64,000 nucleotides of DNA from Mycteria americana (Eukaryota > Chordata > Aves > Ciconiiformes > Ciconiidae). Shown here piece after piece: positions 10,871 through 24,600 of this stretch. How positions within the stretch are numbered: position 1 is the first letter of the stretch; each line of letters begins with the position of its first letter. Where the stretch lies: the NCBI RefSeq assembly GCF_035582795.1, contig NC_134367.1:4342501-4406500 (forward strand). Direction: 5' to 3'. The notes under the pieces are model-generated. The model was given only the letters and a program-made list of their open reading frames with translations, had not been told where the DNA came from and did not search any database. Position numbers and translations under genes: made by a program.

Positions 10871-13034
10871 CTTTTCTTCCTAATGACTTATAACCTTCTG
10901 TAGTTGTGCATTTGGGAATTTCACACCACACCAATCATTTTGCTTTTACGGATTTCTTTTTTTTCACTAAGGTTTTTAAATAATGATCAGTACAGTACAA
11001 AGCTTAAAATATTGTCAATGTTTTCAACAATACAAAGTCAGCAGATGGGAGTTGGGAAGGGGATGGTTAATATATAACACTCATACCCTTCCCTGTTTCC
11101 CAGGGAAAAAATACAAACTCTATTGTACTTCTGTTTAGTAATAAACAGTGCTTAAAAATAATCTTGTCAGCAAAAGATGTAAATTGCAAGGCACATGAGG
11201 AACCCGTCCTTGCCTTGTTACACAAATCATTAGGCATAAATACAAGTTTAAGGCACCTCTCTCCATCCTCCCCTTCTGCTCCGTACACCAAGCAAATCCT
11301 GCCAGTAGGTATCAGCTGTTAAGAGCAACCATGGACCGGCAGACAGCAAAGAGGCTGCCTCTGAGCCTCAGGTTCCTTCCGGATGAATCCCAAAAAGGAA
11401 TAGCATAAGGCACATTGGGATGAATTCTCAGTTATCCTGTACAGATCCAGGTTGCAAGATCTGCAAAAAAACTATCTCAGGATCAGAGATTCCTGGGGGA
11501 GAGGGTTAGGACCTTGGTCCCTCCAGGATCTCGGATGTGCTCAACCTTTGGTGGTCAGCTCTTCACCAAACCCTGCCACTGGTACACCCCTCCCAAACCG
11601 TGCCTCCTTAGAGGAACGCCAGGATGGAAGGAGGCGTGCTCCAAGCGGTGAGCCCAAGGAGAAGGCCCTGAGAGGCTCTCAGACAAGCTGAGCATCTATC
11701 ACAGCGGCACTTTTACTCTCTCTGGACCCAGCCCTGGTCTCCCCTAGATCAACGGCAGAGCTTTCAGGAGGGCATCGGCAGCCACTTTCCAGTCCCGGCC
11801 TGGCTGAGGTGCAGCAGACTGCATGGCATGTGGAGTCTGCCCAGGTAGGCAGCCAGGTGCATAAGGCACAAGGATGAAGTCCGGGGATGAGGAAAAGAAA
11901 TAAGCTGGTTGGAGGAAGAGGAGGAGGACGGAGACAGGGATGAAGGAAGCTCCAGTGTTGGTGAGCCCCTTGTGACACAAGGGTGCATCCTCACAGCAGC
12001 AGCGATCTGTATTGCAATTCCCTGCTGAATCAACCCATCATAATAACCAGGAGGTCAGCTCCAGGTCTGAGTGCAGGGCCACGCGGGGACGTGAGTGGCT
12101 TCACCTGAGGGGTAACATAAGAATATGTAAAAACACCACCACTGTCACACAATTGCTCCAGAAGGAGAACTTTCACTTCTGCTGGACCAGGGAGGAGAAG
12201 ACATATGACCAGAAATACCTCGGAAGAGCCATGTGGGCACCTCCTCTCCCTGTCCCTAAACTAGATGGCATTACTGTACTCATCCTCCTTTGACAGGGGC
12301 AGGACATGTCATCTATTTTCAAACCCTTAGAGAAGGAAACACCTGGGTGATCCCTTCCTTTGGTACCAGTATAAATCTGGGTAGCAGCAGAGCAGGGTTT
12401 GCTATTAGCAGCGATGCCCACTCCCTCTCAATTTTAGCCCAGAAAGGAGCTCTGGACCAGACTGGTTTACTCCCCTTTCTGCACAGGAGCCCACTGACAC
12501 CGTCCAGCCAGTAGCTTATTCTGCTTTACCTACCACAAAAGCAAGGCAAATTAAGCTGTGAGAAAAAGCACTGCTTCCACTGGACGTCTTTCCCCAAACT
12601 GGGAGGAGACTCACAAGCAAAGCCATGGAGACCACGGAGGGAGCAGTCCATTGGTGCAGCTAAGCCAGTTGAGCAACCAGCTGCTGTTGCAAGGAGGAAC
12701 TGCTGCTGGCCTCCACTCCAGCCCGTCCCTGCAGGCAGCAGTGTTGTCCAAGTGAGATGGCTGAAAGTTAAAACCAGCAGATAATTACTGACATTTTTTC
12801 AGTAGGATTGGTTTTCCGCTGGTCCATCTCCTGGCACTGGCTCGCTCTGTGGTCAGATGAGCTTCTGTGCAAGGGAAGGGGAATGACAAGGTGTAAGTGG
12901 GACCATCCCCCACTTGCAATTCCCCTGAGGCAAATTTACTGTTAAGTCAGCATGGCTGTACCGTCAAAACGCACCGTAGGAAATGAAGTCATTAATTCTA
13001 AGCTGGACTGGATGTAAACCAGGAGGCCCAGAGT

Positions 13035-13090
13035 GATGAGAAAGGGTGGACTAGACGACCTCCCATGTTTTCTTTCCCATGATTTCTTCT
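13035..13090 (+). repeat. Possible old CR1 3'-tail fragment
   Basis: GGGTGGACTAGACGACCTCC resembles the CR1 3' UTR segment GTTGGACTAGATGACCTCC, and the following CCCATGATTTCTTC is tail-like. It is short and diverged. Confidence 0.35.
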
Positions 13091-13344
13091 CCTGTACTCA
13101 AAACTTACTTCCCTCCCCCTTTGTATTTAATTTGTCAAGAGGGCCATGAGCTTCAAATTTGTCCACAAAAGTAAGACACAGCAAAGCACCTATTAATAGC
13201 TCTGTTTTCAGAGACGCTGTTGTCTGGCCCACCTTGCTCCTTTCAGCAGCATAGCACTGTTTCCTTCAGGCTAATCTTGACCCAACCAGGAGGCTCTGCA
13301 GATATAAAAGCCAAAGGCAAAGCCTTTCTGGATAATAAATCATG

Positions 13345-13348
<4 letters not shown>

Positions 13349-13375
<27 letters not shown>
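13349..13375. repeat. (CA)n microsatellite
   Basis: An almost uninterrupted CA dinucleotide run of about 27 bases, likely length-polymorphic. Confidence 0.95.
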
Positions 13376-15470
13376 CCCTCAACAGTTAAAAAACAGATCA
13401 AGTGCAGAAATCAGTGCTTGTCATGACAAACCATATCCCCAACCCTAAACTCTGCCTGCTCAGAACCAGCAATCACAATTCATTTGCCTGCCCTTGGATT
13501 CAGTGAGACAAATCTGTGGCTTGAATAAATCCCATGGCTTCCTTGCTTTCAGCAAAGATTTATACCTCCTAAGAATTTGCCAGATGTCAAGGCATTTGAG
13601 GCTGCAGGTCTCACATGGTGTATAGCTGGGAGGAGCCGTGCCACAGTTTACTATGAAAGCAAGCAGTGGGTCAAACAGACGGTGTCTAGGCTGCATGGGA
13701 CCATATCTGTGCATTGGCTCTGAGCATCCTGTCCTGAAAGTGCTACCAACTTCAGTGCAACAGTGTGGCCCCATATCTGGTATTTCCCCCAAGCAAGCAC
13801 AGAAGACACTCATCTAGTGGGAGACACAGTAAACCAACCCCTTCTACACCTTGGACATGAAGTGTCCCTGACCACTATCTTTGCTACTCCACACAGGAAT
13901 CACCAAGTCTCAAGGACAAACCTGTCCCAAGGTTGCATAGGACCCTAATGCTGTCACCCTGCTCCTGCCTTTTGCTGTTCTACCTTCATCTAGTGCTGAT
14001 AAAAACGTGCCAGTTTCACAACTCCATTGGTCAGAGAAAAACAACCCTGCAGCTTCAAGGTCAGCTTTCCCACGAGGCCCACCAAGGACTGCTTGGTGTC
14101 CTGAAAAGCACCATTAAGAGGGGAATAAAGACTACTTCACTCTCGTAGCCTTTTGGCCATGACCCCAGTAGGGCTGTTGGAGGCCCAGGGCCCAGAGCCT
14201 TTCCCCTATCAGACAGGTCACACCCAAGTTACTCTACACTGCATGACAATGTTGGAGGTCAGTCAGACTCCCTAGACAGATGATACAAGAGTCAGTCTAT
14301 GCAGGAATGCATGAACTCGTCACACAAGCAGCCAAAATGATGTGCCCAGCATCAAAAGCAATCCCCCTCTTGGGGTCAGCGCCCTGAATGTTGATGACCT
14401 CAGGGGTGCTCAACCTCTGCCACTGCTACTGAGGAAGGCTCAAAACCATCTCCAACCTGACCCAGGCCCAGCTCCTCAAAGGCAACTAAGCACTTAAAAT
14501 GGAAGTGAGGAGCCTTTGAAGACCTATCTTGTAGGCTACCAAACAGCCATCAGCACTGCCACTATCTTAGGTCAAATTCCAATAGCCAAGAAAGACCCCA
14601 TCTCCTGTTAGTAATCCTTGGGACAACCTGACTCCTTGGTTTTGATGAGCAGCTCCACTGCAAATGGTGCAGTCATACAGAAAGAGAAGATGGAGCTGAC
14701 TTAACATCTCGACCTGTGCTGGACCCACAGCAGTCACCAGCAGACACACAGCCCAGGTTCAGACCCAGTTCATCCTAGAGGACCCCAGGTCAGGCCTACG
14801 TCTCCAAATATGCTTTGCCAAAGCCACCTCAGCAACCTGGCATTGAGATACTTGACAAGGGGACTGTGGAGAGAACCTGGCTTAGCCCAGCTGGAGCAGG
14901 AAAAGGATTATACCAGCCACTGTGCCACGCATGCCCTTGCAGCTGAACCCTAGAAATGTAGACTCCTCCTGAAACCTTCCTACTGCCTTTGATAGTAACA
15001 GGTCTCCCACAGATAGCAGAGATGGCAAAACCCAGAGAGGTCATCGCATCCAGCCGTGGTCCTCACAGTGCGTTCTCTGCTGCATCTCTGGTGGGGGGAA
15101 AGGGGCGGGATCGTGAGCCCTGGCAGACCCTTCTACAGTCTCACAGCCTTCAGGCTGCCCTCCCTGACATTCAGCAAGATATCACCCACAGGTTTACCAG
15201 AATGAACAAGAAACCTCTGCCTATTCCAGCATCCTTGGTTAAATGACTTGTTCTGGCTTAAAACACCCCATGTTCCCCTGGATGGCAGAAGGCAGTCCCT
15301 GCTGTGAAAATGCATCCAGCACGAAGTCTCCAGCCCTCCACCTGAGTCCAGGGTCCAGGTTAGTCACAGCGTGTTAGGGAAATAAGCCAGTTATGTCTCT
15401 AATATGTTATGCCCCTTTTCTTGATTTTTCACCACCCTGGTGATGTCATGCCCATCACGTTCGTTGACTC

Positions 15471-16529
15471 TCAGGAGTCCTTTTTAGCCAGGCTGGCCTT
15501 GATCCTGCATCGCAGAATGTAAGCTGTGATGGCACTACAAGCCACCAGGCCAAAAAAAGAGATGCAGGAGAGATAGATGGAGAAAGGCCCATGCCTCTTC
15601 AGGAAAATCTCCTGCCTGTTCTTGTAATCCAATAAAATGGCCTCCATCTGTGATAGGGTGCAGATGGCCAGGAAGGTGTGGAAGATCTGGTGGGCATGGC
15701 CAATGATATCACAGGAGCCAGGGAAGTACTTCTCAGGGACTGGGCAGGAGAAGAAATAAGCACTGATAAGGAAAAACAGTATCTGGTACGTGTGGTACCA
15801 AGCAGCATCTTCCTCACAGCCCCCCAGGTGACACACAACCACCCGGTGAGCGACAGGACTGATATCCAAGATGAACGCCAGCCCGGCTGGGATCACCTGG
15901 CACATCTTCCTCATGATGGGGTAAGGCCGTCGGTACCGATATTTCGCATAGCAGCAGCCGGCACAGGACAGCCAGCCACAGAAAGCAGCTGCTGGCAGGA
16001 AGAAAAGCCAGAACTTGTCATACCAGGCTTGGTCGGAGCTGTAGTAGAAATGGGCCAGGGCACTACCATACTGGTAGATGCTGACTCCGACGTAGTCCAC
16101 AAAGTAGAAGGTGTAGTGGTACAGCTCCGATTTGGACTGCAGTAGGTGGGCCAAGAGGCTGCAGGTCAGGTAGGTGACAGAGGAGAGGACAAATATGAGC
16201 AAAGGCAAGGACCACGCGTCCACAGGTAACTGCTCAGCCTCCACAAACGTCTTGAATCTCAGCAGCACAGCCAGTGCTGCCAGAAGATGAGTCCACACGT
16301 TGACCACCTCATTGTGCTTCTGGAAGAGGCTAAGGAAGTAGTACCGCCAGTCCTGGCCAGTGGGACGGTACCCGGTGTGGATGTACGGCTCACGGAAGAG
16401 CTGCGGCACCTCACACTCTTTCACCGTGCAAGGCATCTTGGGGAAGCCATCCTCCAGCAGCCTGGGGAGACGGCTGAGATGCTGCCCACTGAGGGACAGT
16501 GTGCTGATCCGCTCCAGGATGGCTGTCAT
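15471..16529 (-). CDS. PAQR8: PAQR8, membrane progestin receptor beta
   Basis: This is an intronless coding exon of 352 codons, close to the 354 of human PAQR8, starting MTAILERISTLSLSGQ and ending in the conserved KKDS. PAQR8 (mPR-beta) is a seven-pass plasma-membrane receptor that binds progestogens and signals rapidly; it belongs to the progestin and adipoQ receptor family. Family signatures are visible: NEVVNVWTH at residues 73-81, the SALAHFYYSSD segment near 156-166, and GHAHQIFH at 277-284, which holds the paired histidines of the family's metal-site motif. Hydrophobic membrane segments follow at about 80-95, 105-130, 140-160, 172-195, 205-222, 245-262 and 315-340. The ATG is favoured because the family starts here and an acceptor lies just upstream. 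The frame is intact, with no stops or frameshifts. Orientation relative to MCM3 and EFHC1 matches other vertebrates. Confidence 0.97.
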   Translation of the reverse strand: MTAILERISTLSLSGQHLSRLPRLLEDGFPKMPCTVKECEVPQLFREPYIHTGYRPTGQDWRYYFLSLFQKHNEVVNVWTHLLAALAVLLRFKTFVEAEQLPVDAWSLPLLIFVLSSVTYLTCSLLAHLLQSKSELYHYTFYFVDYVGVSIYQYGSALAHFYYSSDQAWYDKFWLFFLPAAAFCGWLSCAGCCYAKYRYRRPYPIMRKMCQVIPAGLAFILDISPVAHRVVVCHLGGCEEDAAWYHTYQILFFLISAYFFSCPVPEKYFPGSCDIIGHAHQIFHTFLAICTLSQMEAILLDYKNRQEIFLKRHGPFSIYLSCISFFGLVACSAITAYILRCRIKASLAKKDS

Positions 16530-16586
16530 CTCGCTGCGTGCGGCGGCCGCGAGCCTGGCGCTGGGGAACGTCGTCTTCGTGCCCTG
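16530..16586 (-). other. PAQR8: PAQR8 5' UTR part of the coding exon, with splice acceptor
   Basis: On the minus strand a pyrimidine-rich tract ending in TCCCAG (through 16587) precedes CAGGGCACGAAG, giving an exon start at 16586 and 57 bases of 5' UTR before the ATG. This matches the known PAQR8 layout of a non-coding first exon spliced to a single coding exon. The first exon would lie to the right of this point. Confidence 0.65.
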
Positions 16587-19500
16587 CTGGGAGGGGATAA
16601 AGAAGAAATGTTAACAGTGATGCACTGGGGAGAAGAGCGTGCTGCCATTCCTGGGTGGGATAAGCCATGGTGCTATTGAGATGCTGGCCCTGCTCTTAGG
16701 GAAAAGGGGCTTTTCTTGACTCGGCAGACCTAAATTCAGTATGGAGAAGGATGGCACAGCCCTGTCCCTGCAGTTCAGCCTGTGTCAGATGGGCACAGCA
16801 ATGTCACAAGCCTGCCCTTCTTCCCCACTTCCTTGGACACTCAGCTTGGAGCATGTTTAGGAGTAGCCAGGAGCTACCAATAAGGCGGTGCAAGAAGTAG
16901 TTAGATGTCAAGAAAGCACCTGATGATTTGCGGAGGGGACTTTTCACCCCTTTCCCCAGAACAAACTGCTCAGGGACAAAACTGGGGTGTAATTACTCAT
17001 CAAAGGGATAACCTGCCTTTCTGCACCTAAGTGAAGAGGGTCCCAACCAAATTGTGGACGTTGCAAATAAGCCCAGCTTCCCTGCCACACAGCTTGCACA
17101 TGGGTTGCACGCCTGGTGCTGCTGCAGTGAGTACGGCAGAGGGAGAAGGGGAGAAGTCCACGGTCCCGAACCTGCAGCCCTCGTCCCTCCACGTATAAGA
17201 AGCAGCAGGACTTGGAGGTGATGGAGAAACAAGGGGCCCCGCATCAGAACTGGCTGCAGTTTGGGTATAGCATCGAAGCCTTGGGAGCATCCACGGAGCC
17301 ACGCTGAGGGGCTGCCAGACAAGATGTGCCTGGATGCTCAGAGCAGCCAAACCCCAGTGCTGGGCACTCCCCTGCCTGCTCTGCTCTGCTCTGCTCCGCT
17401 CCTTGGCAACCTTCAGAGTTGCTAAGCTCTGGCTGGAAAGATTCAGATTCAGGGCACAGCAGGATCCTAATGTCTGGAGACTACCTCACAGCATTGAATT
17501 CACTCCCAATCCCCTCTCTTTCCCTTCCACCCTAGACATTTCTCTTCCCTGCTGGTGTTTATGCCACACAAAAAGAGAACTCATCGCACAGATGCCCATG
17601 CTTGATCTGAAACTGATGTTGATGGAGCCCCACCAGACTCTGCAGGGCTGTGGTTACCTCTGTGCAGCCAACACATACATGTTTGCGGGAGTGGAGCCTG
17701 CCTCCTAAGCTTATATACACCCAACCAGAGCTGCAGTGCATGGAGATGGCCAAAAATAAATAAATGCAAATCAGTATTTTGCCTGTGTGTGGGAAACGGC
17801 TTATTTTCCTTCCATTGCATCAGATACCAGCTGCTGCCAGAGGTGAGACAGAGGAATAGTTTGCATGGGCACACGACGGGAGACCCACACTAGGCTGGAG
17901 ATAGAGGACGGGAAGGTGTTAAGCATGGAGAGAGAGTGAAAGCAGAGAGATGGGACCTGTCAAACAGTCCCAGGGCAAGACAGGACAAAGAGCAAAGTCA
18001 GAGCAGACTCTGAACCAGGTTGCAAGTCCCACTTCCTCTTGCAGCCCAAAGCCTCTGATATCAGACAAAATATTTTCACGTTGCTTCCGTATTCTAGCAG
18101 ATGGGAGTTGTCATAATTAATTTGCATTTTCCAGACAATCCTCTCTCTCCCTGTGCTTTCCAGGCTTTCTCCCTTAGCACCTCTCAGGGCTGTTTTTTTT
18201 TTTTTTTCCTTGTCTGCCACAGGGGAATCTGGCTGCTGAGTTTGACGGAGCTGCCTTAGCCACAAAAGGCGGAAAGGAAGATGGTCCCTGCAAAATGATA
18301 TTTTAGTTTCACAGATGCATAAGACTGACGATAGCACCCTTGCTGGGGGGGTTTGATGTTGTGCACATTCACAAAGACTTCGTTTTTTTCCTAAGGGTCT
18401 GCGGGGTCCAGATCTGTGATGAGGACATGCAGTTCATTCAGCAGCTTGTGTATCCCTGTGGGGATATATGCCAAAATTTAGGGCGGCAAGGCAAATTTTG
18501 ACTCTGGGGCACTCCTAGGAGGGGATGGTGTGAAAAAGGGGCAACACTCCCTCTCCTCAGTTGTAATGTACAGCCAGTCTATTCTGGCTCCTTGTATCCA
18601 ATGGAGAAAGAAAGACTCATTCATCCAACTTACTCTAGACCTCAGCTTCAGGACAAGGCAAAGCCCAAGCAAGACGACCATCCCTGGCTATGCAGCACTG
18701 TAGTACTCGCCCTCTATTGCCCTAAATATCCTTTGGATGATCTGGCCAGAACTTGGCTGGAGGCTGAGCATGTTGGGGTGGGAAGGACAGGGAGATTTTA
18801 TGGATGTGTCTATACTACGACAGCGTTTGATTTCCTGGTCTAGATGCACAGACAAGAGCTCCCTTCCCACACGGGCTGCATCTCCTTCACTGCCACGCCA
18901 AGATATCTGCTGTCTCCAGCTGATGATCTCCAGGCCTTATGCAAAGGTTTTGCCCTGTGCAGAGGTGTGAGTATGGACTCTGAAGTGCTTTGTGTGTCTG
19001 AAGCTCCTCTGCCCTGTCTGTTAACCTGCCATAATGTGTTTTACACCTTTCCCAGCATTTGCTCTGATACAACGCAAGCAAGAGGGCTTGGACCCACGCT
19101 CACCATCTCCCAGCTTCCCTTTAACTAAGTGTGGTCCAAGGATTTGGGCCCACTACAGCGGGCTCAGTGCTGAATCTTCATCCCAATTCATCCTAGCAGG
19201 ATGCTGGAAAACGTTCCAAAAAGGTATTTAGGCACTGATGTTGGTGATGGGGATCACGGTGGCAAAGGTACAAGGAGAAAGGACACGCTGAAGCTCCCCA
19301 CCTCTTGGAGAACACAGACTAATGCCAGTGCAGACCCCAGGAAAACCAGCTCAGATACGGCACAGACTGGGCAGGTGAGCTGCATAGGAGCAGGCTTGGA
19401 GTGCTCATCTCCTGCAGAGAGGCAGCATCACGCTGAAATCTGTCCGTAAAGAGCAAAGGCAATCAGAAGACACATGGGAAGACGACAGTCAAGCCTGGGC

Positions 19501-21474
19501 GTACGGATGTATGCCAATGCGAGGGGCACATAGCCCCTTCCACCGTCCATAGCCTGCCTGCTTTGCATGCTGACAAGGATACGAGAGACAGGCAGCTTCT
19601 GTACCAGGCACAGGCTGGCTCCGACTTGTACGGTGCGTGCTAGCGCCAGGATTTTGCCACCGTCTCTCATCCCAAGAGCTCAGTGTATACAGCGAGCATT
19701 GCCTTTGAGCAGAGCTAGGGAGAGGTTAGACGCTGCAGATCTCCCTGACAGCAGTAGACGAGAGATTCTTCCAGCCAGGCTTTCATAGCTGGAAAATGCC
19801 AGTTTTTAACAGGCTGAGGGAGAGTCAGAGATTTTCAAAATAATAGTCCGAAATCACAAGAAACACATCTGATACTCGGATAAACAGCGCTAAATCAGGA
19901 ACCTGGTAGACTGCTTATTTTAAACCGAACTTGTGACATTAATGAGTGAGAACAAGTTGGCAATTTCCAGCGATCATGTGACGGACAAAGCGATGAGCAA
20001 TTAACGTTAGAAAAGAGAAAGAAAAAAAAAAAAACAAACCCAGAAACCCAAGGTCAGCACTGGCTGTTTCACTTTCACAGAGCCCCTATTCTTTTCCCTT
20101 CACGGGGGTGCGTAGGAGCAGCTGAAAGCCACATTCATCAGCAGGGCGTCTCGTTGAGATTCTGTCCTCACTCCCCATCTCCGGGGGATTCAGTTATTTT
20201 GGCTGCTCCCAATTAACGGCAACCAAGTATCGTTTGTTCAGGGAGGGAGCTGCAAGGCGAGAAGGAGGGAGTGGATGATGGCTGTATCATTACAGCACAA
20301 TAAGAACTGCGGCACAGGAGGAGAACGATCCCGTTCCAATTTTTCTCTCCCTTTTGAAGAGAGTAATTGGAAACCCGAGCTTTTCCCAGCTCTTTTGCTT
20401 TTTGGTCACAGTCTGATGGAGGGGTTTGAATGAGAAAATTTCCTACAGAGTACGGCTGATTTTCCCACCGGTCTGGCCTCCGCGTTAACTGGTACAGCCT
20501 CAGTCCCAGACAATGTGATATATTTGCTTGCAGAATAGTATTCAAGCATCAGAGGTTAACACAGGCTTCCAGAAAGGCAGTAATTCCTCGTAAACAAAGC
20601 AGAGAGGACTGGGGAACTCAGCTGTGGGGAAGTCTTTAATAAATGCATTGCAGTTAAATAAAAAAATGTGGATAGCATAAAACTAACACCAGTGATTGTG
20701 CAGCAGTGGGCAATAGGCCAGTTTTGAGAGCTGCAGGTGATTAATTCCTGAATTCCTTCTCTTCTGGGAGTTAGGCAAAAGTCCCTGGAGGGACTACAGG
20801 TCATTTTGAAGCCTGGGGTTTTATTCTGACCCCTTCCTACATGGGTTTAACTTTGGTGTTGCAGCTCCTACAGCACCAGGATGACAGAGATCAGCTCAGC
20901 TCGACTCTTCAGGGCTGCGAGAGGCTGCACCAAGGCTGCACCCAGCTCAGATGCAGTGGATAAGCCCCATCCCAAAGCCTGCTGCCTGCAGGCTGGTCCT
21001 ACCTGAGCACAAACATCTCCTCCTATAACTAAACCACTTGCAGAGGGCTTGGGGCAAACTTTGAAAGACCAGCTTGGGAGCATGGTGCCAGCTCCTCCAT
21101 CCCATTCTGCCTGGTGTTTTGCAAAGGCTCCACCAGACATGAGAAACTAAGAGACCGTGGACCGGCTCATAGCAGCAATTCCTGCTTACTCTTGGTATTA
21201 TCTGCCTCCTTCTCCTGCCGTACATTTGGGTGCTAACCTTCCTCCTAACTGCGACTGATGCACACAGCGTGCAGATCCCCTCCGCAGGGAGTTCTCGGGA
21301 TTTACATGGGTGTCGCAGAGGTCACAAACTGGAAGAGGTGGCATTTGGTGGTTTGTGCCAGGGACGAGCCCTGCCCGAGCAGGCAGCAGGGTATGAAGGA
21401 CTGATCTACACTCTGGCATCGAAGAAGCAGAAATCCCCACAACCAGAGATGGGCAGGTGCTCAGGATTTCTGTA

Positions 21475-21600
21475 AATTTGGCTTACACCTCCCCATCTGT
21501 TAAATGGGGATACCAATCCTCATCTGCCTAATGAGAACTAGATACTGTGCTCTTAATGCACTGCTGTAATGCACCAGGGAGCGCTGGGAGTACTTAACGG
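21475..21600 (-). repeat. MIR-like SINE relic
   Basis: CACCTCCCCATCTGTTAAATGGGGATACCAATCCTC-type sequence (read in pieces) parallels the reverse-complement MIR segment CTCATCTGTAAAATGGGGATAATAAT. It is ancient and the boundaries are approximate. Confidence 0.5.
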
Positions 21601-24600
21601 TGCATTGCACAGCACATTTTATTTCCCTCGACACACTTACGTACCCGGTTACATCTACATCAGCCCAGTGAGTGTATTACAAGCACTCATCCAACAGGGA
21701 CTCTGCATGGGTTAGGATGCTCTGGAAGGTAAAAGGTGATGTGATGTGATTTACTGGAGACCTTGAAAGGCAAGCCTGAAAATAACCTAAGAAAAAGGAT
21801 CAAAGCAACCTTGTGGAAAATTTCAAATAAAAGAAAATGGCTCAAATTCTACCTTTCCATACACGCATATACACACACACAGTGCGTAGCCGAAGCAGGG
21901 TTTGTCCAAGCATGTATTAATCAGGAAACGAACGTCTCGTGATGCTGGGAGATGAGCCATTAGAGCTGGCAGGAGATGGCAGGATCCCCCACAGAAGCCA
22001 TGGCAGTGTCAGCTCCCCCACGATTTCTGGCCTGGACGCAAGCCGGGCCAGCAGCCAGCTCAGCCGTGCTGAGCAGCAAGTGCCTCTTGACATGGGTTCG
22101 GCGTTGCCCGCGCGTTGGGACGGGTCCAGGGGATGAGAGCAGCGGAGCCGGTGCGATGAACGGTGTGCTTGGAGGGGACAGAGCAAAACAAAGCTGCTGG
22201 CAAATACCGTGTCCCTGCAGCAATGCTGAGGGGGTCCACAGCATCCCACCAAGGAGGGGGAGCCCCTGAGGTCCTGTGGTGTTTGGGGGAGCAAAGCAGG
22301 GCAGTGGAAATCCAAAGTTAGGAGACAGAAGGCTTGATGAATCTGCTGGCTTTATTGCGAGAGTCCAAACCTCGAGCCAGTCATCACGTGCGGGGGTCTG
22401 ATTTTCACAGCGCTGGGTCCTCGGTTCTGAGATCAGCCAGGCTGGCTTGGCCGCTCTCGTGCTGCTACACCCTTGAAATAGGTGGCCACATGCTGGACTG
22501 TGCTAACTCTCAAACCATGCCGGGGAATGGTGTGGGTCACCACGGCACATTTCTGATTTGCTGCGATAAACACAGCTGCAGTTTCTTAATGCCTAACTAG
22601 GGTTAAAGCTTAGTGATGCTACTGGTAACACAGCCAATACACTCAATGCTTGAAAAAAGAAACTCATCTACAGCACTAGGCAAATGCAAAAATGTTAATA
22701 TTCAATATTTCTACCCATAGAACCTGGCTGAGAATTACCTCCTCTGGCAAATCCATCCCTCCCCTATCAAAAATTGCTCAAGATCGAGGTAATATTCCGC
22801 AGCTTTTCTTCCTGATCTCACTAAACCTTTGCTGTTTGTGCTTTCCAGATCGGCTTACCACTTTCTTTTCCCACACACAACCAACACAGCCCCCAATGCT
22901 TTGGGGCTGGATTTCAGGTGGGTGTGAGATCCCTGGGTGGAGCACCCATGCTTACAGGCTTTGAGTACACCAGTAATCAAACAAGACCAGAGCACCATCT
23001 TGATCAATGACCTGCGACCATCAAGTTGCTGAAGTGTTAGCACACTCCCGGGCACAGATTTGATCCAGCCACCCACGGTTTTGGTCCAGCCACCCACAGA
23101 GGTCCTGCCTGCTGTATTCAGTCGTGCAGGGACCACCGATGGAGTGGGATGACATTTCAGATGCCAACGCTGGAATTGTGCCAGAAAAGTGCCTGGGGCT
23201 TTTTTTCCCCCATTGACTGAAAAAGGAGCCTGGATTTCTTGCAACTGCATCCCGCTTTCACCTCCTAAATTTCCTCCTGCAAGGTCCATGGGATACGGTA
23301 TCCTTCCCCGAGTAGCTGCATGCACACCCTGCGAGCACAGCATTTCTGCAGCCAGTTTGCCTATGCAAGAGGTCGCTGCCATGACCCTTTCCTAAAGCCA
23401 TAGGACCAGCACCCACCGATGGGACAAATCTTTCAGCATAGATCTGCTGGAGACGGGAACTCCTGCTAGCACAGGGAGACCTCAATGAGCCGGCACATCC
23501 CTCCCTGCTCAGATCTGTCTGCTGATGGCACAAGCCAGGAACCGTCTGCCTGCAGGCAGAGCAACCAAACCAAACTGGCCGTGCGCTGTTTGGGGATCCG
23601 GACTGTTGCCAAAAGATCTCCCAGAGCCTATGGGCTGAGGCTGCTTAGCTTTGCTGTCATCCACAAAAGCCTGTTGCACAAAAACATTTTTTTTTAAGGT
23701 TGCGGATTGTAGAGCTTCGGTCATCAGAAAAAAATGTATATAAATCATGCACACCACTGCCGCTGCTGCGGGCAGAGAGCAGGCTGCTGGGGAGAGACTG
23801 CAGCTCTGTGCCAACCCCCTGGAGCTGCGAGCTCTCCTCTTCCTTACACTAAAAGTCTTTTTCCCCATCCGGGACCTCCTCCTATTTAATCCTGTGGCCT
23901 CTCCCAGCGAGCTTCGAGGTTTGCAATGACAGCAGTGCCGCCCTTCCAGGGCGCTACGAAGCCCCGAGCAAGGGCCAGCAAGGACCAGATGGCAGATTCC
24001 CCGCCAAACAAGGGATGTGGGCTGTGCTGCAACCACATGCTTACATCCCTACTTGATCCCAAGGATCCACTGGGGAATAAAAAAGGAACTGGGAACAAGC
24101 TTCCACTTGCTACTGCCTGTGCCTGAAGGCCAGAGGACGTAAGGTATGGCCACATACGTACAGCTGCAGACCAAATGCGCAGCCTCCAGGAGCCTTCCTG
24201 AGAATTTATTCCTCTGGAGGAATTTCTTTAGCATAAATGGATACTGCAATTAAAAGGCCACTGGCCTGACCTCAGGAGTGGGGGTTATCACGTCCGCTGG
24301 CAGCTAAAAATTAAGCTGGTGCATGACTCAAGACGTGCAAGTAGCTGCAAGTGCACGCACGTGACCCGACGATGGCAGCTCCCCTGTCCTCAGCCTCTGC
24401 CTGCGCTGCCGGCACATCGCTCACACCGGCCATCCCGCCCTGCGTCCGGAGGGACACAACCTTCTTCTCAGCCAGATGCTCCGGCCGCAGCTTCAGCGTA
24501 AATAAATAAAAACAATGATGCCCAGAGAACAGAAAATCCTGCAGCGAGCAGAGCTGTTAACCCACACCTTTACCGGCTGAGCAGGAGGAAACATGTAATG

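Larger units (their letters stand above)
10430..15470. other. PAQR8 downstream region, possibly including its 3' UTR
   Basis: No coding exon is recognised. PAQR8 stops at 15471 on the minus strand, and its 3' UTR must extend left into this stretch for an unknown distance. AT-rich, UTR-like sequence at about 10960-11290, and a minus-strand AATAAA at 10467-10462, are possible distal ends, but nothing here proves transcription. The stretch also holds a MIR-like relic (about 10640-10870), a (CA)n tract, and a faint CR1-tail-like segment near 13035-13090. Confidence 0.4.

Noticed and set aside
15678-16145. A plus-strand frame of 155 codons antisense to PAQR8
   Set aside because: It is a shadow of the conserved PAQR8 coding exon on the other strand.
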